From contig JAIEOQ010000005.1 in NCBI GenBank assembly GCA_019750335.1, positions 434,001 through 498,000 on the forward strand: a DNA stretch of 64,000 bases, given 5' to 3'. The number at the start of each line of letters is the position of its first letter. Position 1 is the stretch's first letter. This DNA is from Candidatus Obscuribacterales bacterium (GTDB lineage: Bacteria; Cyanobacteriota; Vampirovibrionia; Obscuribacterales; Obscuribacteraceae). The translations under genes were made by a program, and so were the position numbers. The notes beneath the pieces were generated by a model. It searched no databases. It was given only the letters and a program-made list of their open reading frames with translations, and was not told where the DNA came from. Of this stretch, positions 25,057 to 34,302 are shown piece by piece.

Positions 25057-26328
25057 TTAGCGTGGCCGCAAATTAGGCGGTAGCTCCACATTTTGCAAGA
25101 ACAACTTAAGCGCACCAGTTGTAATAGCTTTTTCCAAAATGGCATATTGAGCCTGAGCTAAAAATGCTTGATCTGCCGCTCCCATCCAGTAAGCTGCCGG
25201 ATTACCGCGGGCTAAACCGTAAGGGTTTAACGGTGAGTTCATATAAAGACTAGGTATTCGAATATCGCCATATTGGCGCGTGCATTCTGTTGCTTTGTCA
25301 GCTTCTGCTTTTGCTGCTTTTATTTTTGCCAAAGTTTGTGGATTGTCTAACTCTTTAGCGGCTCCTCTGATGATCTGTTCCAAAGCGTTTGATTCACCGC
25401 TGTCAAGCTCCCCGTTTTTAGCCATGGTTAAGGCCTCGGCAAAAGTAGGTAGGGGCGGTAATTTATCAAGAATCGGCTTTAAAGATTGTCCGAGATAAAT
25501 ATCTGCCAGTTGCAAACGTAGATAAGGATTACGTGGATTAGCGTCAGCCGCTTCTTTTACTATGTGCTCCAGAGTGTCGAGAGATTGCATTCCTGCAGCC
25601 AGGCTAGCTGCTCGGTGGAAAGTATTGATTGGATCAGAGCTTTGTTTTGCGCTGCGAAATCCCGTATTTTGTTCCGCCCATCTTAAAGCGCTCTCTTTCT
25701 CCGCTTTTTCTTCTGGAGTACCTTCCGGCATTTTCTCGATATTGGCTTTAATCGTTTTGACTAGATAATTTTCATTTGCTGAAACCCGCATATCAACGAC
25801 GCTGCGTACATAAGGCTTTTCTTGGCGCCCATGAGTGTCGACGGTGGCATGAATTTCAATTTGTTCTAAATTTTTCGGCATATAATGCTTTGCTTTATTG
25901 TCGCTGCCGTTTTCAATCCAGAATAAATAACCTTTATCGTCTACCCACTCTTTTAGTCTGACTACTTTTTGCCCGTTTTCATCTTCTTTAGCCGGCCAGT
26001 TGTTGATTCTTAGTGTTTTATAGTCAGTGCGAGCCAGATGAAGATCAAAGTTAGGATCGTTATAGTCGACTTCCAGCCTGCCGTTAACTACCGGTAATAC
26101 TTCAGCCTGAGTTAACGCTCTGTCGTATCCGGCTGGTGCTTGGGCTAAAACATCCTGGACTGGCGCTTGTGCTAGAGCATCACTGCCCTGCACTTGTGCT
26201 AGAGCATCAGTCTTGGTTCCTTGCGGGGCGATTGATTCCAATAAATTGCGGCTGGATTCAGCAGCATCTTGCCGGTCGTTCTTTTTAGATCCGCCGGATA
26301 AATCTTCAAATTGACCTTCTACCGCCAT
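25057..26328 (-). CDS. Hypothetical protein with DALAQ repeats at the N-terminus
   Basis: No family recognised. Of 423 residues, the first 80 are hydrophilic and low-complexity, with repeated DALAQ/VLAQAP units. Two of these are encoded by an exact 17-bp DNA repeat, CTTGTGCTAGAGCATCA, spaced 27 bp apart. The central part (about 90-200) has mixed strand-like sequence. After about 230 it becomes helical, with ADANPRNPYLRLQLADIYLGQ resembling a TPR-type hairpin. There is no signal peptide or membrane segment. Neighbours dxr and thrS give no hint of its role. Confidence 0.7.
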   Translation of the reverse strand: MAVEGQFEDLSGGSKKNDRQDAAESSRNLLESIAPQGTKTDALAQVQGSDALAQAPVQDVLAQAPAGYDRALTQAEVLPVVNGRLEVDYNDPNFDLHLARTDYKTLRINNWPAKEDENGQKVVRLKEWVDDKGYLFWIENGSDNKAKHYMPKNLEQIEIHATVDTHGRQEKPYVRSVVDMRVSANENYLVKTIKANIEKMPEGTPEEKAEKESALRWAEQNTGFRSAKQSSDPINTFHRAASLAAGMQSLDTLEHIVKEAADANPRNPYLRLQLADIYLGQSLKPILDKLPPLPTFAEALTMAKNGELDSGESNALEQIIRGAAKELDNPQTLAKIKAAKAEADKATECTRQYGDIRIPSLYMNSPLNPYGLARGNPAAYWMGAADQAFLAQAQYAILEKAITTGALKLFLQNVELPPNLRPR

Positions 26329-26410
26329 AACACTCCAAGTCTATTTCTATATAGACCTAAGGTAGCTAAGGCGGCAGCTGGCCGTCAATGTGAGTTTTAC
26401 GTAGTCCGGC

Positions 26411-28360
26411 TTAAGCCTTTTCGGCTATTTCTTTCTCGATTTGTAAGAGAAATGCCTCAAGGTTAAGTGGGGCCATGTTTCCGGAGCGGCGATGGCGCGG
26501 TGCTACAGTTTTGTTTTCCAGCTCTTTGTCGCCGAGAACAAGCATGTAAGGAATCTGCTCCATTTGGCATTCGCGAATGCGATAGTTAATCGTCTCGGCT
26601 CGATCGTCAAGCCTGGCCCTCAGACCGACTTTACGTAGAGCCTCAAAGATCTCTTTCGCGTATGCGTGATGCCTGTCCGAAATAGGCAGAACTGCCACCT
26701 GTATCGGCGCCAGCCAGGTAGGGAATGCGCCGGCATAATGCTCGATTAAGCCGCCGCAAAACCGTTCCATGGAGCCCAAAACAGCTCTGTGGACCATGAT
26801 TGCCTTATGTCGGTTACCGTCTTCACCAATGTATGTAACATCGAAACGATCGGGCAGGTTAAGGTCGACTTGTATAGTCGGACCCTGCCATTCACGTCCG
26901 ATGGCATCAAACAGCTTGAAGTCAATCTTCGGTGCATAAAAAGCACCGCCGCCATGATCGACCTCATAATCCATGTTTTTAGCTTTTAAGGCATTCTCTA
27001 AAGCATTTGTGGCAAAATCCCAATCGTCTTTCGAGCCTAAGGATTTTTCCGGACGTGTAGCCAAATAAGCTTTGAAGGTATAACCGAAAGTTTTCATCAA
27101 GTGGTCGATTAAATCGACAATCCCGATTACTTCTGATTCGAGCTGATCCGGACGGCAGAAAATGTGTGAATCATCTTGAGTGAATCCGCGTACACGGAGC
27201 ATGCCATGTAGCACCCCGGAACGCTCATATCGATAAACTGTTCCCAGCTCGGCAAAACGCAAAGGCAGATCTCTGTAACTGCGCAGGCGCGATTTATAAA
27301 TCATAATATGACCAGGGCAGTTCATCGGCTTAACCCGATACGGCTCCTCGTCAATCTCCATGGAAGCGTACATATTTTCGGAGTAATTCTCCAAATGTCC
27401 GCTTATTTCATACAGCTTTTCATGAGCGATATGGGGTGTGAAAACAAATTGATAATCACGCTTGCGATGTTCGTCACGCCAAAAGTCTTCAATCACCGAG
27501 CGAACGGTAGCCAGATTTGGATGCCAGAAAACCAAGCCAGGACCAACTTCATCATGCATAGTGAAAAGGTCGAGCTGCTTGGAGAGCCGTCTGTGATCGC
27601 GACGCTCGGCTTCTTCAAGCCGGTGCAAATAGTCGGCTAAATCTTTTTCTTTCCACCAGCAAGTAGCATAAATACGTTGCAATTGTTCGCGTTTTTCGTC
27701 GCCGCGCCAGTAGGAACCGGAGACTTTCATTAGTTTGAAAGCTTTGATTAAACCGGTTGATGGCAAATGCGGTCCACGACAAAGATCATTCCAAACTGTT
27801 TTGCCTTCTTTATCTTGCATCAAATATAAAGTCGGATTGTCATTGCGATGTTCGTCCAAAAGCTCGGCTTTGAACTTTTCGCCTTGGGATTTAAATTCAG
27901 CAAGCTGCTGGTCTACATCCGGAATGCAATAACGGACAAGCCTTTGATCTTCGCCGGCAATACGTTTCATCTCGGCTTCAATTTTTTCCAGATCTTCTGT
28001 AGTTAAAGGATGATCCGGAATTTCAAAATCATAATAAAAGCCATCTTGAATAGTTGGACCGATGGCAATTTTGGCTTTGGGAAAAATTCTTTGCACTGCC
28101 TGGGCCATAACGTGGGCAGTGGAATGCCGCAGCAATTCATAAGATTCGACATCGTCGGCAGTGAGTATTTTGACAGTGTCTTCGTTTTGCAGTGGACTTG
28201 CCAAATCTCGTATTTCGCCATTAATCAATAAGCCAACGGCCTTACGAAACAGCCCTTGTGCGATTGATTTGGCAAGATCGCCGCCGGTGCTGCCGGAAGG
28301 TAGGCTTCTTTGGCTACCGTCAGGCAAAACAACGTTAATCATGGTTTCTACTTGTGACAT
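26411..28360 (-). CDS. thrS: Threonine--tRNA ligase
   Basis: Class II aminoacyl-tRNA synthetase. The order is a TGS domain (residues 1-65), the editing/second additional domain with HSTAHVMAQAV near 80, and the catalytic core. The core has the motif 2 region RYERSGVLHGMLRVRGFTQDD and zinc ligand MNCPGH. The C-terminal anticodon-binding domain ends the chain. The track begins two codons early at a TTG directly abutting the AAGGAG; the ATG six bases further on is the proper start, giving 649 residues starting MSQVETMINV. No T-box leader could fit in the short upstream gap. Confidence 0.97.
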   Translation of the reverse strand: MSQVETMINVVLPDGSQRSLPSGSTGGDLAKSIAQGLFRKAVGLLINGEIRDLASPLQNEDTVKILTADDVESYELLRHSTAHVMAQAVQRIFPKAKIAIGPTIQDGFYYDFEIPDHPLTTEDLEKIEAEMKRIAGEDQRLVRYCIPDVDQQLAEFKSQGEKFKAELLDEHRNDNPTLYLMQDKEGKTVWNDLCRGPHLPSTGLIKAFKLMKVSGSYWRGDEKREQLQRIYATCWWKEKDLADYLHRLEEAERRDHRRLSKQLDLFTMHDEVGPGLVFWHPNLATVRSVIEDFWRDEHRKRDYQFVFTPHIAHEKLYEISGHLENYSENMYASMEIDEEPYRVKPMNCPGHIMIYKSRLRSYRDLPLRFAELGTVYRYERSGVLHGMLRVRGFTQDDSHIFCRPDQLESEVIGIVDLIDHLMKTFGYTFKAYLATRPEKSLGSKDDWDFATNALENALKAKNMDYEVDHGGGAFYAPKIDFKLFDAIGREWQGPTIQVDLNLPDRFDVTYIGEDGNRHKAIMVHRAVLGSMERFCGGLIEHYAGAFPTWLAPIQVAVLPISDRHHAYAKEIFEALRKVGLRARLDDRAETINYRIRECQMEQIPYMLVLGDKELENKTVAPRHRRSGNMAPLNLEAFLLQIEKEIAEKA

Positions 28361-28477
28361 ATTCAACTCCTTTAAGCGGCATCTACAAACTGCCGCACCG
28401 AAGCGATCTTATCAAACGAACCGAAGCAGGGACTCTCCAGACCCTTGCTAAGATGCAATTCATTACTTTGGTAGAAC

Positions 28478-28927
28478 TTAATCCTGGAATTCGGCTTCCA
28501 ATTGACTGATGAAAGCAGACAACAAAGGACCGGTTGTGAAGAAGCGTATGCCGGCTGCATCCCAAGTATAGAATCCGCTACGCGAATTGCCGTTATCAAT
28601 CCAAGCTTCTACTTTGATGCCTTGATGATGAGATTGGCTGAAATTAAGTTCAAAAGAAGGCTCATTAGGCTCCCAGCTGAGCTCTTGTGACTCCCCTTGC
28701 AAAAGATTTTTCAGAGCTTGGACGAGTTTTTCAATCTCATCTGAAGGCTTGCGGCATAAGCTGCAATTCTCGTTTGCCGCAGTGGAAAATACCTGGTCAT
28801 TGCTTCTCAGGGTTATCTTTACATTCTGCCAGCTTTCATTGGCAGTTCGTTCCGGATTTTGCCTATCTCCAGCTTGAATCTCTAAACTGCTTGGACAATC
28901 TTTTTCTTCGGATTTAAGTACAGCCAT
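28478..28927 (-). CDS. Hypothetical protein, possibly WapI-like
   Basis: A 149-residue soluble protein whose ATG shares one base with the mnmE stop (TAATG), so it is translated after mnmE. The N-terminal 60 residues are hydrophilic, with a CSLCRK pair. The C-terminal half has alternating strands and aromatic residues (FELNFSQ, VEAWIDNG, GFYTWDAAGIRFFTT) followed by a helix. This loosely resembles the WapI family of small immunity-like proteins. That resemblance is a guess from pattern only, and no toxin gene is adjacent. Confidence 0.6.
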   Translation of the reverse strand: MAVLKSEEKDCPSSLEIQAGDRQNPERTANESWQNVKITLRSNDQVFSTAANENCSLCRKPSDEIEKLVQALKNLLQGESQELSWEPNEPSFELNFSQSHHQGIKVEAWIDNGNSRSGFYTWDAAGIRFFTTGPLLSAFISQLEAEFQD

Positions 28928-30321
28928 TATTTTCCAATACAGAATGTAGCGAATACTTGAGTGATAATCTCTTCGCTGACAGCTGTCCCTGATATTTCAG
29001 ATAAGCTGTCCAGGGCAATTTTTAAGTCACTAGCCAGACAATCTTGAGGCATTCCTTTATGAAGAGTATCCTCTACTTGCAAAAGCGAATTATAAGCTCG
29101 TAAGCATAGCTCAGATTGACGTAGGTTGAGGGATGGCTCGTCTTTGATCTCTCCGTCTTTGTATACCCATGACTCGAGTGCGGACTCTAGAGCGGATAGA
29201 TTTTCGCCGGTTTTTGCCGAAAGCTGGACAGTGCCGATACAGTTTGATGGCAAGTGATCTGTGTCAGACGGAGAACAAAGGTCGATTTTATTGCCGACTA
29301 AAATAAAATCAGCACCGCGAATGGAATCTACTATTTGGTCCTCACTTTCGGACCAACCTTTTGTCAGGTCGAGAATGAGCACGACCAAATCGGCCTCGGC
29401 GATTGCTTTTTGACTGCGCTCAATACCAATTTTTTCTACCAGGTCGTCTGTCTGGCGTATTCCAGCCGTATCGATTAAAGTCACCGGAATTCCTTTTATA
29501 TCGAGCAATTCTTCAAGAGAATCACGTGTGGTTCCTGGAATTTCAGTGACAATGGCTCGATCATATTTTAGTAACTGATTGAGCAAGCTGGATTTACCGG
29601 CATTGGGCCTGCCGACTAAAGCCAGCTTAAGACCTTCGCGTAAAAACTTTCCGGCGCGGGCTGTTTTTGTCAGTGTTAATAAAGCCGCGAGGCTTTTCTT
29701 GACTACTGCCTCGACCTCCGGTTCCGGTGCGTCGCCTATCTCTTCGGGAAAATCCAAGCCGGCGACAATTCTTGTAAGTAGTTCAATCAAATCTTTGCGC
29801 ACGTTATCTATTTGTTTGCCGAGGCGTCCGGAGAGGGCGCTTAAAGCAATTCGTCTTTGCTTGGATGTTTTTGCCTGGATCAAATCTTGCACCGATTCGG
29901 CTTGGGTAAGATCCATCCTGCCGTTAAGAAAGGCTTGTTGCGTAAATTCGCCGCGGCGGGCAAGCCGAGCTCCGGAATTAAGGAGCAAAGTCAAAAGTTC
30001 GTGAGTGATTAAGGGACTGCCATGGCAGGAGATTTCAGCCAGATCTTCACCGGTATAACTGTTCGGTCCTTTGAAAAAGGTAAGCACAACCTCGTCCACT
30101 ATTTCCAAAGATGATTGATCGTATATATATCCGTGCCTGGCCGAATGGCTTTTGAACTCTACCGGTTCGGATGAGAGTTGATTTTTTTTGTCCTTAAAAA
30201 GATGCGCCGAAAAAATTTTTTTGCAGATTTTTTCTGTTTCCGGACCGGATAAACGTACGACAGAAATGGCGCCAGTGCCCGGTGCTGTTGAGATTGCGGC
30301 GATCGTGTCAGTGAATTTCAT
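28927..30321 (-). CDS. mnmE: tRNA modification GTPase MnmE
   Basis: With MnmG it installs the carboxymethylaminomethyl group on wobble uridine 34 of several tRNAs. The N-terminal folate-binding domain starts [22 protein letters not shown] helical domain holds an inserted G domain, with [12 protein letters not shown] near residue 234, DTAG and NKID. The conserved C-terminal FCIGK is present at the very end. The 464 residues are typical. It diverges from the second HU gene and its stop overlaps the 149-residue gene. Confidence 0.97.
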   Translation of the reverse strand: MKFTDTIAAISTAPGTGAISVVRLSGPETEKICKKIFSAHLFKDKKNQLSSEPVEFKSHSARHGYIYDQSSLEIVDEVVLTFFKGPNSYTGEDLAEISCHGSPLITHELLTLLLNSGARLARRGEFTQQAFLNGRMDLTQAESVQDLIQAKTSKQRRIALSALSGRLGKQIDNVRKDLIELLTRIVAGLDFPEEIGDAPEPEVEAVVKKSLAALLTLTKTARAGKFLREGLKLALVGRPNAGKSSLLNQLLKYDRAIVTEIPGTTRDSLEELLDIKGIPVTLIDTAGIRQTDDLVEKIGIERSQKAIAEADLVVLILDLTKGWSESEDQIVDSIRGADFILVGNKIDLCSPSDTDHLPSNCIGTVQLSAKTGENLSALESALESWVYKDGEIKDEPSLNLRQSELCLRAYNSLLQVEDTLHKGMPQDCLASDLKIALDSLSEISGTAVSEEIITQVFATFCIGK

Positions 30322-30366
30322 ATGCCTTCCGTTTCGACAATCATATTATTTCCTGTGTGATCCTAC

Positions 30367-30395
30367 TTGAACAGTGCTTCTTACGGTGTTAGTAT
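30367..30395 (+). promoter_or_regulatory. Candidate promoter of the second HU gene
   Basis: TTGAAC and TAGTAT are spaced by 17 bases and end about 58 bp before the HU start; each hexamer matches consensus at four positions. It lies in the 132-bp divergent region between mnmE and the HU gene. Confidence 0.4.
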
Positions 30396-30453
30396 TCGTT
30401 GCGTTTCGATCGGAAACATTTTTACATTAGGTGATTGGTGAGGGGGTACCTCG

Positions 30454-30861
30454 ATGAATAGAGCAGAACTGGTAGATGCAGTAGCATCAATTACCGGACA
30501 AACAAAACAACAAACGCATGATGCAGTTAATGCTATCTTGCATTCAATTACCGGCGCTTTGTCAAAAGGCGATCGCGTAATGTTGGTTGGCTTCGGAACA
30601 TTCGAGCGCAGAAATCGCAAAGCTCGTTCCGGCGTTAATCCGCAAAACCCCAGACAAAAGCTAACCATTGCTGCGGCAAAGGTTCCTGCTTTCCGCGCTG
30701 GACAAGAACTGAAGAACATTGTTGACGGACGCGCCAAAATGCCGGCAGCTCCTAAAGCTGAAAGCAAACCAGCCAAAAAGGCTGCTGCTAAACCAGCTAA
30801 AAAAGCCGCCGCTAAGCCAGTTAAAAAGGCTGCCAAGAAACCGGCTAAAAAGCGCAGATAG
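30454..30861 (+). CDS. HU family protein with histone H1-like lysine/alanine/proline tail
   Basis: Residues 1-92 are a normal HU domain with MNRAELVDAVASITGQTKQQ and the DNA-binding VGFGTFERRNRKARSGVNPQNP. The last 40 or so residues are an added tail of AAAKPAKKA-type repeats ending KKPAKKRR. Such tails occur on some actinobacterial and other HU proteins and resemble eukaryotic H1 C-termini; they are disordered and bind DNA without sequence preference. Total length is 135 against 93 for the HU gene at 1992, so this cell has two distinct HU types. A GAGGGGG Shine-Dalgarno precedes the ATG. Confidence 0.95.
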   Translation: MNRAELVDAVASITGQTKQQTHDAVNAILHSITGALSKGDRVMLVGFGTFERRNRKARSGVNPQNPRQKLTIAAAKVPAFRAGQELKNIVDGRAKMPAAPKAESKPAKKAAAKPAKKAAAKPVKKAAKKPAKKRR

Positions 30862-30894
30862 GATCACAGCTTAGGCTGTAACTAACCTAATCTC

Positions 30895-30928
30895 AAAGAG
30901 GCAGGTGTCGTTAAGACCCTGCCTCTTT
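30895..30928. terminator. Bidirectional terminator between HU and cysNC
   Basis: AAAGAGGCAGG and CCTGCCTCTTT form a perfect 11-bp stem around a 12-base loop that itself can pair GTC/GAC. It is T-rich on the plus side (CTTTCCTTT) and on the other strand, and sits three bases from the cysNC stop. It should serve both convergent genes. Confidence 0.8.
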
Positions 30929-30931
30929 CCT

Positions 30932-32854
30932 TTAGCGCGAAGACTTGTTTTTATTTCCGGCTTTAGTTGCGGAAGTCAAGGAATTAGGCTTTTCGATAAT
31001 GCCGCCGGCAAGCAAAAGTTCTAAGACTGCTTGCACTTCTTCCTCGATACTCATAACCGTACTGTCAAGTTTTAATGCCGGCAAACGTGGCGGTTGGTAG
31101 GACGAGGTGACACCGGTCATCGACTTTAATTTCCCGCTGTTGGCTTGTTGATACAGTCCTTTTGGATCCCGTTTTTGGCAAGCTTCAATCGGGCAATAAA
31201 CAAAAATTTCTTTGAAATCATCGGCACCGACTATATTGCGTACCGCTTCGCGATCGGCGCTGAAAGGTGAGATGCAGGCTACGATTACAATTGAGCCTGT
31301 ATCTAAAAAGAGTTTTGCTACTTGACCGATACGACGAATATTTTCGGAGCGATCTTTAGCCGAAAAACCTAAATCCGATGATATGCCGGCTCGAAGATTA
31401 TCGGCATCCAGGGCTACGACATGATAATCGTTGGCAAAAAGGTGGTGTTCCAGCGCTTTAGCCAGGCTGCTTTTTCCGGCTCCGGGCAAACCGGTGAGCC
31501 AGAGGACGGTGCCACGATGACCATTTTTGGTTTCGTATTTCTGACGTTCGGTATAACCTTTTTCGGCTGTGATATTACGATTACGTGCTGATTTTTGAAT
31601 GCGGGCGCGAGCATGGATGTCGATGGAACCGGCAGCCAGGGTGCTGGTTTCGGAACAGATTACAAAGCAGCGAGTTTCCGCTGGTCCGATGCTGCGATCG
31701 AAAGCTAAAGGCACTGAAGAACGAATTAAAACATCGACAAAAGAACCGTTAGTGATTGGTTCTTTAATTGGTTCTTCGGCTAGATCCTCGGCTGTATCAA
31801 TTAAATGAACGGTGGCCGGAGCCTCCATGGTGCCAATCTTAACCGTATAAGTGGCGCCCGGAATAAAGGGCTCTTGCGAAAGCCAGATGGCTCGACCGAG
31901 TATCTCTTTGTCTACTTCCGGCGCATCGTCGGGAAAAGAAATGATTTCACCACGTTCGACATATACTTGTTCGTCAAGCTGTAAAGCTATTGATTCACCG
32001 CTTGAAGCCACATTTACTTGATTGGGATATTTCTCAATTGAAGTTACGGTGGAGATTTTTCCCGATGGTGAAAATAAAATGGCAGATCCTGGTTTTATTT
32101 GACCGGAGACTACTCGCCCGGCGAAGTGGCGCTTATTTTCAAAACGATAAACATCCTGCAGGATCATGCGAAAAGGATCATTCTCATCATCCCGTTCTTC
32201 TTGTTTGTCGCAAACGGCAGCTAAAGTTTCTAAAAGAGGTAATCCTTTATACCAAGGCAGCTTAGCGCTTGGTTGATCAATATTTTCGTTGAGATAAGCC
32301 GATACCGGGACTACTGCTTGACAGTGCAGATTCTCGGCTGAAATCAGCGTTTTAATCGAGGTTGATATCTTGTCGAAAGCTTCTTGAGAATAAGCGACTT
32401 CATCCATTTTATTGATGACGACGATTATTTCACTCAAGCCGAGAATCTCAAGTACTTTAAGATGTCTCAGTGTTTGCGATCTGATTCCTTGCTGGCAATC
32501 AACCAATAGAAGGGCGGTTTCTGTGCCGGATGCTCCGGTAGTCATATTTTTCAAGAATTCAAGATGCCCTGGTGCGTCAACCAGTAAATAACCGTTCCCT
32601 TTGAATTCAAATTTGGCTTGGGTGGTTTCGATGCTTACACCCTGCTCCTGTTCTTCATGAAAAGCATCGAGCAGAAAAGCCGGCTCAAAAGAAGAGCCTT
32701 TGCTTTGACAGTAATCTTGAACGCGCTGAATCTTATCTTCGGGAATGCATTCGAGCTGCAGCATGATACGGGCAAGCAGCGTGGATTTGCCGTGGTCCAC
32801 ATGACCAACGACAACAATTCTGCGTAAGTCTTTTGACTTCCTCACCCAATCCAC
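30932..32854 (-). CDS. cysNC: Bifunctional sulfate adenylyltransferase subunit 1 / adenylylsulfate kinase
   Basis: Fusion of the GTPase subunit of ATP sulfurylase (CysN) and APS kinase (CysC), producing PAPS from sulfate together with CysD. Residues 1 to about 420 are an EF-Tu-like GTPase with VVGHVDHGKSTL, DAPGHLEF and NKMD. From about 440, APS kinase begins with LTGLPGAGKSSLAKALE and includes LDADNLRAGISSDLGF. The last 30 residues are a basic tail. Length 640 is normal for the fusion. It follows cysD by nine bp. PAPS could feed sulfation or sulfate reduction; no reductase is in the window. Confidence 0.96.
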   Translation of the reverse strand: MDWVRKSKDLRRIVVVGHVDHGKSTLLARIMLQLECIPEDKIQRVQDYCQSKGSSFEPAFLLDAFHEEQEQGVSIETTQAKFEFKGNGYLLVDAPGHLEFLKNMTTGASGTETALLLVDCQQGIRSQTLRHLKVLEILGLSEIIVVINKMDEVAYSQEAFDKISTSIKTLISAENLHCQAVVPVSAYLNENIDQPSAKLPWYKGLPLLETLAAVCDKQEERDDENDPFRMILQDVYRFENKRHFAGRVVSGQIKPGSAILFSPSGKISTVTSIEKYPNQVNVASSGESIALQLDEQVYVERGEIISFPDDAPEVDKEILGRAIWLSQEPFIPGATYTVKIGTMEAPATVHLIDTAEDLAEEPIKEPITNGSFVDVLIRSSVPLAFDRSIGPAETRCFVICSETSTLAAGSIDIHARARIQKSARNRNITAEKGYTERQKYETKNGHRGTVLWLTGLPGAGKSSLAKALEHHLFANDYHVVALDADNLRAGISSDLGFSAKDRSENIRRIGQVAKLFLDTGSIVIVACISPFSADREAVRNIVGADDFKEIFVYCPIEACQKRDPKGLYQQANSGKLKSMTGVTSSYQPPRLPALKLDSTVMSIEEEVQAVLELLLAGGIIEKPNSLTSATKAGNKNKSSR

Positions 32855-32863
32855 CTTTGGCGT

Positions 32864-33667
32864 TTACATGTAACCATCTTTTCTCAGTTTTTGCATGGCA
32901 TGAGAGTCGGCTTGATCTTGGGCGCGACCGGCTCGTTCTCCGACTCGGGTGATTTTTAATTCGGAGATGATGTCATCTATATTTTGAGCTTCTGATTCAA
33001 TGGTGCCGGTGCACGGCCAGCAGCCTAAACTTCGGTAGCGCTTTCCGTCTTTAGCAAAATAAAGAGGCATAACTTGAAGATTCTCTCGGCGAATATATTC
33101 CCAAACATTTAGTTCGGTCCAATGTAAAAGTGGATGGATGCGCAAATGAATGTTGGTCGGCACGTGCAAATTGTAGTAGTGCCAGACTTCTGCCGGTTGC
33201 TCTTTGTATGTCCAGGTGGAACTAGCCGAGCGCGGTGAAACTACACGTTCTTTGGCACGGGAGCCTTCTTCGTCACGACGAATACCGACAAGCAATCCTT
33301 GGATTTCTTGTTCGCTTGTTACATTAAGTAGAGCTTGCGTTTTTAACGCGCCGCAGCAGGTTAAACGTCCCTGGGCAGGCCCCATGCCGTTAGCTAAAGC
33401 TTCTTTATTCATCCCGACAATCAGACGCAGGTTGTGCTTCTTGACAAAACTGTCGCGCCATTCAATCATTTCTGGAATCTTGTAGCTTGTATCGATATGC
33501 ACAAGCGGAATCGGCACGTTGCCTAAAAAGGCTTTCTTTACCAGATGCAAAAGCACGGTTGAGTCTTTGCCCATGGACCACAGCAAAGCTAAATTTTTGA
33601 TCTTCTTATAGGCTTCACGGATGATGAAGATACTTTCGTCTTCAATTTGGTCTAGGTAATCAGCCAT
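32864..33667 (-). CDS. cysD: Sulfate adenylyltransferase subunit 2
   Basis: Catalytic ATP pyrophosphatase subunit that makes APS from sulfate and ATP, activated by CysN GTP hydrolysis. The P-loop variant LLWSMGKDSTVLLHL is near residue 30, with IRRDEEGSRAKERV and PLYFAKDGKRYRSLGCWPCT further on. The ATG at 33667 gives 267 residues aligned with the usual start; the track's GTG three codons upstream is possible because the GGTGGAG is only three bases from the ATG. It is first gene of the cysD-cysNC operon. Confidence 0.96.
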   Translation of the reverse strand: MADYLDQIEDESIFIIREAYKKIKNLALLWSMGKDSTVLLHLVKKAFLGNVPIPLVHIDTSYKIPEMIEWRDSFVKKHNLRLIVGMNKEALANGMGPAQGRLTCCGALKTQALLNVTSEQEIQGLLVGIRRDEEGSRAKERVVSPRSASSTWTYKEQPAEVWHYYNLHVPTNIHLRIHPLLHWTELNVWEYIRRENLQVMPLYFAKDGKRYRSLGCWPCTGTIESEAQNIDDIISELKITRVGERAGRAQDQADSHAMQKLRKDGYM

Positions 33668-33729
33668 GGGCTCCACCGCTTGATACTACAGATATTGTAC
33701 CCAGAGGTTAGCCGAGAAGCTACTCAATT

Positions 33730-34302
33730 CTAAGATTCAGGCTTCACCTGATAACGCAGCAACAAGAGTGAAATTGCGTTGTGAAGGATATGGGCAATAA
33801 TTGGTGTCCAGAGATTGCCTGTTTTCATATAAGCCATGCCAAGCACCAGACCGGCAATCATTGCTGATAAGACATAAGTCTTTTGTTGCAAGCTTGGATC
33901 GTGAAAGATACCGAATGCGATGCTAGCGGTAAATAAGTTTGTTTCCTTTTGCATGATGCCGCGGAAAAGAATCTCTTCGCAAAAGCCGGAAACTAGAGAC
34001 ATAATGATGATGTCTTGCCAGCTCAGCGTTAAAACGAGCGGAGCAAGAAAGTTTTTGCTGAACTTTCGCAGCCCGGAAAATAGACGTAGATATTTGCCTA
34101 GGAAATAGCAAAACCAAGAAACAGCGGCAATGCCTAATCCAACCAGCACGCCTATTATCACTGCTTCACGGCTCAAGGCTAAAGATGGTGCCAGTTGAAT
34201 GTTGCCGAAAAAGCGCCAAGCCGTAGCTGTAAGCAAAAGCAATGCTTCAATTGTAATAGTTAAGCTTAATAAGGTCTGCCGGCTTATTTCCGAATTATTC
34301 AT
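33730..34302 (-). CDS. CPBP family intramembrane metalloprotease
   Basis: Membrane-embedded glutamic/metalloprotease of the CAAX-processing/bacteriocin-processing (Abi) family. About five to six hydrophobic helices are seen in 190 residues. The catalytic motifs are FCEEILFRG (EExxxR) near residue 107, FGIFHDPS near 130, and AHILHNAIS near 170. The substrate is unknown; relatives process prenylated proteins or peptides or protect from bacteriocins. The start overlaps the end of truB by eight bases, so it belongs to the infB-rbfA-truB operon, which is not its usual place. Confidence 0.88.
   Translation of the reverse strand: MNNSEISRQTLLSLTITIEALLLLTATAWRFFGNIQLAPSLALSREAVIIGVLVGLGIAAVSWFCYFLGKYLRLFSGLRKFSKNFLAPLVLTLSWQDIIIMSLVSGFCEEILFRGIMQKETNLFTASIAFGIFHDPSLQQKTYVLSAMIAGLVLGMAYMKTGNLWTPIIAHILHNAISLLLLRYQVKPES

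Noticed and set aside
26166-26209. 17-bp direct repeat as a mobile or regulatory element
   Set aside because: The repeat lies in frame inside the 423-residue gene with a 27-bp period and simply encodes its DALAQ peptide repeat.
28361-28477. T-box leader for thrS
   Set aside because: The gap is only about 117 bp and shows no specifier loop, T-box sequence or terminator/antiterminator pair.
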